5,847 bases of DNA, taken from an uncultured Eubacteriales bacterium. GTDB lineage: Bacteria > Bacillota > Clostridia > Christensenellales > Borkfalkiaceae. Where the stretch lies: the NCBI GenBank assembly GCA_905211955.1, contig CAJMCT010000064.1:1-5847 (forward strand), read 5' to 3'. This document shows, one piece after another, positions 1-4,455 of the stretch. Position 1 is the stretch's first letter. Every line of letters begins with the position of its first letter. The notes beneath the pieces are model-generated. The model worked only from the letters and a program-made list of their open reading frames with translations. It was not told where the DNA came from and did not search any database. The translations under genes and the position numbers were made by a program.

Positions 1-951
1 ATAGGATTCAGAAAGCAAAGCCATTATTTGCGCTTGCATGTCAGTAGGAAAACCAGGATAAGGCGAAGTTTCTACGCCAAAGGCTTTTCGCACTCTCCCA
101 CTCTTTAGATGTATTATATCATTTTTTATACTAATTTTACAAGTGTTATTGCAAAGTTTATGTATAAGAGATGAAATATTTTCGGCTTTTACATTAGAAA
201 TCTCCACTTCTCCACCGGTTATAGCGCCCGCAATTAGAAAAGTCCCCGCTTCAATTCTATCGGGTATTGGTTTATAAATCGTGCCGTGAAGTTCTTTTAC
301 TCCACAAACGGTGACTGTTCCACTACCACCACCGCATATTTTTGCCCCCATTGAATTTAGAAAATTCATAAGGTCTATAATCTCTGGTTCTTTGGCTGCG
401 TTTCTTATTATCGTTTCCCCTTGACAAAATACCGAACCAAGTATTAAATTTTCGGTCGCACCAACCGAAGGAAAATCTAGATAAACACTATTACCAACTA
501 TTTTTTCGGCAGAACAAATCACTTCGCCCGAAACGTCTAAAACGTTTACACCAAGACGTTTAAGCCCTTCTATATGTATATCAATTGGGCGCATACCTAT
601 ATCGCACCCACCGGGATATGAAATACGCGCTTTTCCGACTTTGGAAAGTAATGCGCCAAGCATAAAAACCGAAGACCTTAACTCTTTAGAAAGGTCCTCG
701 GTAATGGTATACCCATTTAACGTTTTTGAAGAAATTAGTAAGTCTTTACCAATAAATTCGACTCTAACGCCTAACGTTTTTAAAATTTTTATCATATTCA
801 AAACGTCGTTTATCTTTGGACAATTTTTAATCACAACGTCTTCATCAGTTAAAATTGCACCTGCAAGCATAGGTAAAACCGAGTTTTTTGCACTTTCAAT
901 CTCAACCTTACCATCTAACCTTATTCCACCGTTTATTACGTATTTTTCCAT
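1..951 (-). CDS. murA: UDP-N-acetylglucosamine 1-carboxyvinyltransferase MurA (3' end cut by window edge)
   Basis: MurA transfers enolpyruvate from phosphoenolpyruvate to UDP-GlcNAc in the cytoplasm, the committed step of peptidoglycan precursor synthesis. The 317 visible residues match the EPSP-synthase-like fold of the family. Seen directly are the substrate-binding K22-N23 in ESAKNSVLPML, the active-site loop PGGCDIGMRP with Cys116, the NAAKEPEI motif at 184-191, DRIEAGTF at 231-238, and GFPTDMQAQ with the likely general base Asp304. Family members are about 417-435 residues long, so roughly 100 C-terminal residues lie beyond the left edge. I chose the ATG at 951 because a GGAG element sits 6 nt upstream of it and K22/N23 then fall at the usual family positions. 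An in-frame ATG at 963 would add four residues but lacks a good site of its own. It is the last visible gene of the run, 56 nt after ftsW. Cys116 predicts fosfomycin sensitivity at the target level. Whether this is MurA1 or MurA2 type cannot be told here. Confidence 0.96.
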   Translation of the reverse strand, partial: MEKYVINGGIRLDGKVEIESAKNSVLPMLAGAILTDEDVVIKNCPKINDVLNMIKILKTLGVRVEFIGKDLLISSKTLNGYTITEDLSKELRSSVFMLGALLSKVGKARISYPGGCDIGMRPIDIHIEGLKRLGVNVLDVSGEVICSAEKIVGNSVYLDFPSVGATENLILGSVFCQGETIIRNAAKEPEIIDLMNFLNSMGAKICGGGSGTVTVCGVKELHGTIYKPIPDRIEAGTFLIAGAITGGEVEISNVKAENISSLIHKLCNNTCKISIKNDIIHLKSGRVRKAFGVETSPYPGFPTDMQAQIMALLSESY

Positions 952-1007
952 AAACTTCTCCATAACGTTAATTGCTATAATATTTTATGGAAAAACCGCC
1001 TAAAAAG
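952..1007. other. Intergenic gap between ftsW and murA
   Basis: These 56 nt are the only non-coding stretch longer than 8 nt in the window. They are AT-rich and contain the murA ribosome binding site. I see no stem-loop followed by a T-run, and no convincing -35/-10 pair on the minus strand, so read-through from ftsW into murA is the simplest reading. A weak TATTAT (977-982) on the minus strand lacks a matching -35. Confidence 0.6.
955..961 (-). promoter_or_regulatory. Ribosome binding site of murA
   Basis: The minus strand reads GGAGAAG here. The GGAG core is 6 nt from the ATG at 951. The same element overlaps the alternative in-frame ATG at 961-963, so it argues for the downstream start. 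Confidence 0.7.
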
Positions 1008-2126
1008 TTAACTCCTTCGCTTTTCACACTTGGATATATTAAACAATACTCCCATTTCCGCCATGAAAATAATAATAGACGTGTTTCCGCTTGAAACTAA
1101 CGGCAAAGGAAGACCAGTTGGCGGAATACTTCCCGTGACGACTAATGCGTTTACCGTCACTTGTATACCAAAAATCATAGTTATCCCTACCGCGAGCATA
1201 AACCCGAATACATTAGGTGCTTTTGAAGCAATTTTTAACCCACGAAAAACGATAAAAGCAAGCAACAAAAAGAAGGCTATCATACCAACAAAGCCTATTT
1301 CTTCACCGATAACCGACAATATAAAATCAGACTCTGCAAACGGCAAAAATGCGTACTTTTGCCTTGAATTAAAAAGCCCTACACCAAACCAACCGCCAGA
1401 GCCTAACGCATATAGCGATTGAAGAAGTTGATACCCTTCCCCCTTAGGGTTTGACCAAGGGTTTATAAAAGCCATAAGCCTATCCAAGCGGTATGGCTCT
1501 ATAATTATCAAAACCACCCCGCCAATTAAGGCTGGTATAACGATAAAAAGTAGATGTTTTATTTTCATACCGCCAGCGAGAAGTAATGTCATCATTAAAA
1601 CTGCTACGCACACGGTAATAGACATGTTCGGCTCTAAGATTATTAAAACGCAAGTAAGTCCGCCGTATAATAGAATTGGTAAAACACCCCTAAACGTTTT
1701 AATTTTATCGGGATTTTTAGACACGTAGGTCGCACTAAATAAAATCAAAGCAAACTTAGAAATCTCGGACGGCTGAATAGTAAACGAGCCAAGCCCAAGC
1801 CAACGTTTAGCCCCGTAGTTTTCTACGCCAATCCCCGGCACGAATACAAGCGCTAACAAAATTATCGCAAGAGCGCAAACGTATGGGGTAAACTTTTTTA
1901 GGCGATTAAAGTCAAATATTCCCGTTAAAATCATTGCGACAACACCTAAAACTATACCTATAATTTGCTTTTTCACAAAATATAATGCGTCGCCGTAAGT
2001 CGCAAGTGCCGAATAATTACTCGCCGAATAAATGAATATCGTGCCTATTACCGACAATAAAAACACGGCGATAAGTAAAGGATAGTCGCCATGTATTTTT
2101 TTAAGATTCAAGCCTTCCTTTATCAA
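1008..2126 (-). CDS. ftsW: SEDS-family peptidoglycan glycosyltransferase FtsW
   Basis: FtsW polymerises lipid II into glycan strands at the division septum, working with a class B penicillin-binding protein in the cytoplasmic membrane. The protein has 372 residues, normal for the family, and about ten hydrophobic segments, roughly at 17-36, 53-72, 81-98, 122-135, 148-163, 168-185, 190-209, 273-295, 306-332 and 343-365. SEDS hallmarks visible are AKRWLGLGSFTIQPSEISK (106-124), GEGYQLLQSLYALGSGG (229-245) and FLPFAESDFILSVIGEE (260-276). Asp267 in the last aligns with the catalytic Asp known from RodA/FtsW. The C-terminal motif is unusual: VSSGNTS (344-350) stands where most relatives have ISYGGSS. 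The TTG at 2126 overlaps the murD stop and has AGGGA 6 nt upstream; a second TTG at 2111 preceded by AAGGAAGG would shorten the protein by five residues. RodA and SpoVE are related alternatives; position within the mur cluster favours FtsW (or SpoVE if the host sporulates). Confidence 0.93.
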   Translation of the reverse strand: MIKEGLNLKKIHGDYPLLIAVFLLSVIGTIFIYSASNYSALATYGDALYFVKKQIIGIVLGVVAMILTGIFDFNRLKKFTPYVCALAIILLALVFVPGIGVENYGAKRWLGLGSFTIQPSEISKFALILFSATYVSKNPDKIKTFRGVLPILLYGGLTCVLIILEPNMSITVCVAVLMMTLLLAGGMKIKHLLFIVIPALIGGVVLIIIEPYRLDRLMAFINPWSNPKGEGYQLLQSLYALGSGGWFGVGLFNSRQKYAFLPFAESDFILSVIGEEIGFVGMIAFFLLLAFIVFRGLKIASKAPNVFGFMLAVGITMIFGIQVTVNALVVTGSIPPTGLPLPLVSSGNTSIIIFMAEMGVLFNISKCEKRRS

Positions 2127-3463
2127 AGTTCTTCCCTAACTATCCTAAAAAATTCGTCACCACGTTCTTCAAAGTTTTTAAAACAGTCAAAACTTGCACA
2201 AGCAGGGCTTAAAAGCACGCAGTCCCCTTTATCCGCCATCAAGTTTGCAATCTTTACCGCGTTTATAAAGTTTTCAGTGACGGTGATTTCTGAATAACCA
2301 ATCTCGCCCGAAGTAGATAGCATATTATACCTTGAAGCGCCCGTCAAAACCACGTGTTTTATACCGCGGTTTTTAATGGTTTCAAATAATTTTTGGTACC
2401 CTTCCCCCTTTTCACTTCCACCTAAAATTAAAACGGTAGGGCCAATCATACTCTCTAAAGCTGTTATGGTAGAAGCGGTGTTTGTAGACTTTGAATCGTC
2501 AAAAAATTTCTTACCGTCCTTTTCGCACACCATTTCTAAGCGGTGTTTTGCCCCCTTAAAGGAAGTTAATCCTTCAACTATACTCTCAATCGGCACACCC
2601 GATATAATGCAAGTTGCGATAGTAAATAAAGCGTTATAAACGTTATGTATTCCCCTAACGGGCAAATCGCTTTCGGAAATTATAAATTTATCTTTGTAAT
2701 AAAGACTTCCCTTAACGTAATACGCTCCATCCACCCTTTCCTTCGTTGAAATCCAAACGACGTTTGCTAACGTATCCAAAGAAAAAGTTTTAACTATTTC
2801 ATCGTCGTAGTTTAATACAGCATATTCACTTGCCGTTAGGTTTTTCAATATTCTCTTTTTTAAGAACACGTAGTTTTCCATACTGTAATGTCTTTCTAAG
2901 TGATCTGGTGAGATATTTAAGATGCAAGCGATATGCGGACAAAAAGCGTTTATAGTTTCCAATTGAAAACTTGATACTTCAGTAATCATAGCGGTATCTT
3001 TATCGCTTTCGTCTAAAACTTTTGAAACGGGAATACCTACGTTTCCAACCAACTTGTTTTTAATCTTTGCCGAATTAAAAACGTTAGAAATCATATTTAC
3101 AGTTGTTGTTTTACCGTTTGTTCCCGTCACGGCTACAGTTAACGGGTTATATTGCATAAACCCAAATTCTAACTCACCTATAATGCGCTTTCCTTCTTTT
3201 TTAGCATAAACACAAAGTTCGTGGTTTATAGGTATCCCTGGGCTTACCAATAAAACGTCAACTTCTTTTATGACGTCGTAAACGTTATTAGTCACGTTTT
3301 CCGCACCTAAAGACGTTAATTCACTTATAGACTGATTGATTTTTTCGCCACCAAGTTCTTCGTAAATACAACAAGTTCCACCCCTACTTAAAATATGCTT
3401 TGCCGCGTAGTATCCACTTTTAGAAACACCTAATACCAAAAACTTTTGCGTTCTTACGTCCAT
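2123..3463 (-). CDS. murD: UDP-N-acetylmuramoyl-L-alanine--D-glutamate ligase MurD
   Basis: MurD is the cytoplasmic ATP-dependent ligase that adds D-glutamate to UDP-MurNAc-L-Ala. At 446 residues it has the usual length and all three Mur-ligase domains. The N-terminal Rossmann-like domain carries LGVSKSG (11-17) and LLVSPGIP (71-78). The central ATPase domain has the P-loop GTNGKTT (114-120), EVSSFQLE (162-169), NISPDHLERH (183-192) and Lys202, which aligns with the carbamoylated lysine (K198) of E. coli MurD. The C-terminal domain has HRLE (307-310), FDDSKSTN (321-328) and LSPACASFDCFKNFEERGDEF (418-438). This last signature, with its Ser/Phe pair for D-Glu binding, separates MurD from MurC, MurE and MurF. 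The ATG at 3463 has a GAGGTG site close upstream. The gene lies 8 nt after mraY and overlaps ftsW by 4 nt, so it is surely co-transcribed with both. Its P-loop coding DNA is identical over 29 bp to that of murE. Confidence 0.97.
   Translation of the reverse strand: MDVRTQKFLVLGVSKSGYYAAKHILSRGGTCCIYEELGGEKINQSISELTSLGAENVTNNVYDVIKEVDVLLVSPGIPINHELCVYAKKEGKRIIGELEFGFMQYNPLTVAVTGTNGKTTTVNMISNVFNSAKIKNKLVGNVGIPVSKVLDESDKDTAMITEVSSFQLETINAFCPHIACILNISPDHLERHYSMENYVFLKKRILKNLTASEYAVLNYDDEIVKTFSLDTLANVVWISTKERVDGAYYVKGSLYYKDKFIISESDLPVRGIHNVYNALFTIATCIISGVPIESIVEGLTSFKGAKHRLEMVCEKDGKKFFDDSKSTNTASTITALESMIGPTVLILGGSEKGEGYQKLFETIKNRGIKHVVLTGASRYNMLSTSGEIGYSEITVTENFINAVKIANLMADKGDCVLLSPACASFDCFKNFEERGDEFFRIVREEL
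2133..2137 (-). promoter_or_regulatory. Ribosome binding site of ftsW, at a TTGA stop/start overlap
   Basis: The minus strand reads AGGGA, 6 nt before the TTG start at 2126, and lies inside the last codons of murD. The start shares four bases (TTGA, 2123-2126) with the murD TGA stop, an arrangement typical of translational coupling. A second in-frame stop (TAA) directly follows the murD TGA. Confidence 0.6.
3102..3130 (-). repeat. 29-bp perfect repeat, murD copy (P-loop codons)
   Basis: These 29 bases are identical to 5551-5579 in murE, in the same orientation and reading frame. They encode VTGTNGKTT plus two bases of the next Thr codon. All nine codons use the same synonyms. Identity ends with a mismatch on each side. 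Confidence 0.9.
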
Positions 3464-3467
3464 TATT

Positions 3468-3473
3468 CACCTC
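3468..3473 (-). promoter_or_regulatory. Ribosome binding site of murD overlapping the mraY stop
   Basis: The minus strand reads GAGGTG, with the GAGG core 6 nt from the ATG at 3463. Its first two bases are the last two of the mraY TGA stop, so ribosomes finishing mraY end on the murD initiation site. Confidence 0.8.
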
Positions 3474-4455
3474 AAAGATAAGATAGTACAGATATTGCAC
3501 CCAATATAAAAGTTATAACTGAATACACGTAAGAGATTTTGGCTTCCGAATACCCTTTTAATTGAAAATGGTGATGTAAGGGTGCCATTAAAAATACTCT
3601 TTTTCCCGTTTTCTTAAAGTGTATAACCTGTACAATTACTGATATGCTAGAAAGCGCAAACATTATGCCGATTATTGGGATATAAAATCCGTTCGCGGTA
3701 AAAATGCTTATTGCACCGATAAAACCACCTAAGGAGAGCGAGCCAGTATCCCCCATAAATACTTTTGCCTTGCTTACGTTAAAAATTAAATAACCTAATA
3801 ATCCACCTATAATAGACCAACTAAGAAGTACAACCTTTTTATACTCAAAGGTCAAATTTTGAGCATTTTGAAGTCTATTTATTTGCAACAAAATAAGTGT
3901 GCTTATGAAAAATAGATAAGGAAGACTTACACTACCTGCAAGCCCGTCAAGACCGTCGGTTAAATTTACGCTATTAGTAATGGCAATAAAGATAAATGCA
4001 ACGAAAAAAGGCGCAAAAAGTCCTAGATTCACCGTTTTAGTAGTAAAAGGCAAATAAAATTCAGTAAGTCCGTTATAATAAGTAAAAATACCTGTAAAAA
4101 CCGCTATTGCACCCTGAAATATTATCTTTTGATAGGCCTTTAAGCCTTGATTATCCTTTGATTTTATCTTTATAAAATCGTCGATAAAGCCAACCAACAT
4201 AAAAGCAAGTCCAACAGTCATTGACACTGCACCTATTTTACTTTCTAATCCACCAAAAAACATAAAAATTATGATGGAAGGCAAAATGAAAAAAAGCCCG
4301 CCCATAGTGGGCGTACCGCTTTTTTCTTTATGAGATTCCACGTATTTAAGTATGGGTTGTCCGCACTTAATTTTCTTTAATATCGGGATAAAAATTAGCC
4401 CCGATATAAAGGTAAAAACAATTGATAAAATAAGCGATAAAAGATAGGTTTTCAA
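3472..4455 (-). CDS. mraY: Phospho-N-acetylmuramoyl-pentapeptide-transferase MraY
   Basis: MraY is the integral membrane enzyme that transfers phospho-MurNAc-pentapeptide from UDP to undecaprenyl phosphate, making lipid I on the cytoplasmic face. The 327-residue length resembles that of Gram-positive MraY (about 320). Roughly ten hydrophobic segments are visible, beginning at about 1-26 and ending at 306-327. Family motifs appear in order: SGTPTMGG (46-53), the DD pair in GFIDDFIKI (92-93), NLTDGLDGLAG (164-174), KVFMGDTGSLSLGG (231-244) and the MraY-specific PLHHHFQLKGYSEAKI (292-307). The HHH motif distinguishes it from WecA and TagO, which share the Asp motifs. The start is a TTG at 4455, inside the murE stop (TTGA overlap), with GAGGG 6 nt upstream; no in-frame ATG lies close by, and the protein begins at the expected place for the first membrane helix. 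It lies directly after murE, with no murF between as in many other dcw clusters. Confidence 0.96.
   Translation of the reverse strand: MKTYLLSLILSIVFTFISGLIFIPILKKIKCGQPILKYVESHKEKSGTPTMGGLFFILPSIIIFMFFGGLESKIGAVSMTVGLAFMLVGFIDDFIKIKSKDNQGLKAYQKIIFQGAIAVFTGIFTYYNGLTEFYLPFTTKTVNLGLFAPFFVAFIFIAITNSVNLTDGLDGLAGSVSLPYLFFISTLILLQINRLQNAQNLTFEYKKVVLLSWSIIGGLLGYLIFNVSKAKVFMGDTGSLSLGGFIGAISIFTANGFYIPIIGIMFALSSISVIVQVIHFKKTGKRVFLMAPLHHHFQLKGYSEAKISYVYSVITFILGAISVLSYL

Noticed and set aside
976..981. Perfect TATAAT on the plus strand in the ftsW-murA gap
   Set aside because: There is no -35-like hexamer at a suitable distance, and it would read into antisense DNA with no gene. The gap is AT-rich, so the match is expected by chance.
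641..1003. Plus-strand open frame of 120 residues over murA
   Set aside because: It lies opposite murA, whose frame carries all family motifs. The plus-strand product has no recognisable features and is an antisense shadow.
977..1006. Possible minus-strand promoter for murA (TATTAT with TTTTAG or TTTTTA upstream)
   Set aside because: The -35 matches only about half of the consensus; not strong enough to call a promoter.
985..1007. Possible terminator after ftsW (GGCGGTTTTT on the minus strand)
   Set aside because: The G-rich part has no complementary arm before it, so no stem forms ahead of the T-run.
1030..1422. Plus-strand open frame of 130 residues over ftsW
   Set aside because: Antisense to conserved SEDS motifs, no credible ribosome binding site and no family resemblance.
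2376..2639. Plus-strand open frame within murD
   Set aside because: Shadow of the MurD C-terminal domain codons on the other strand.
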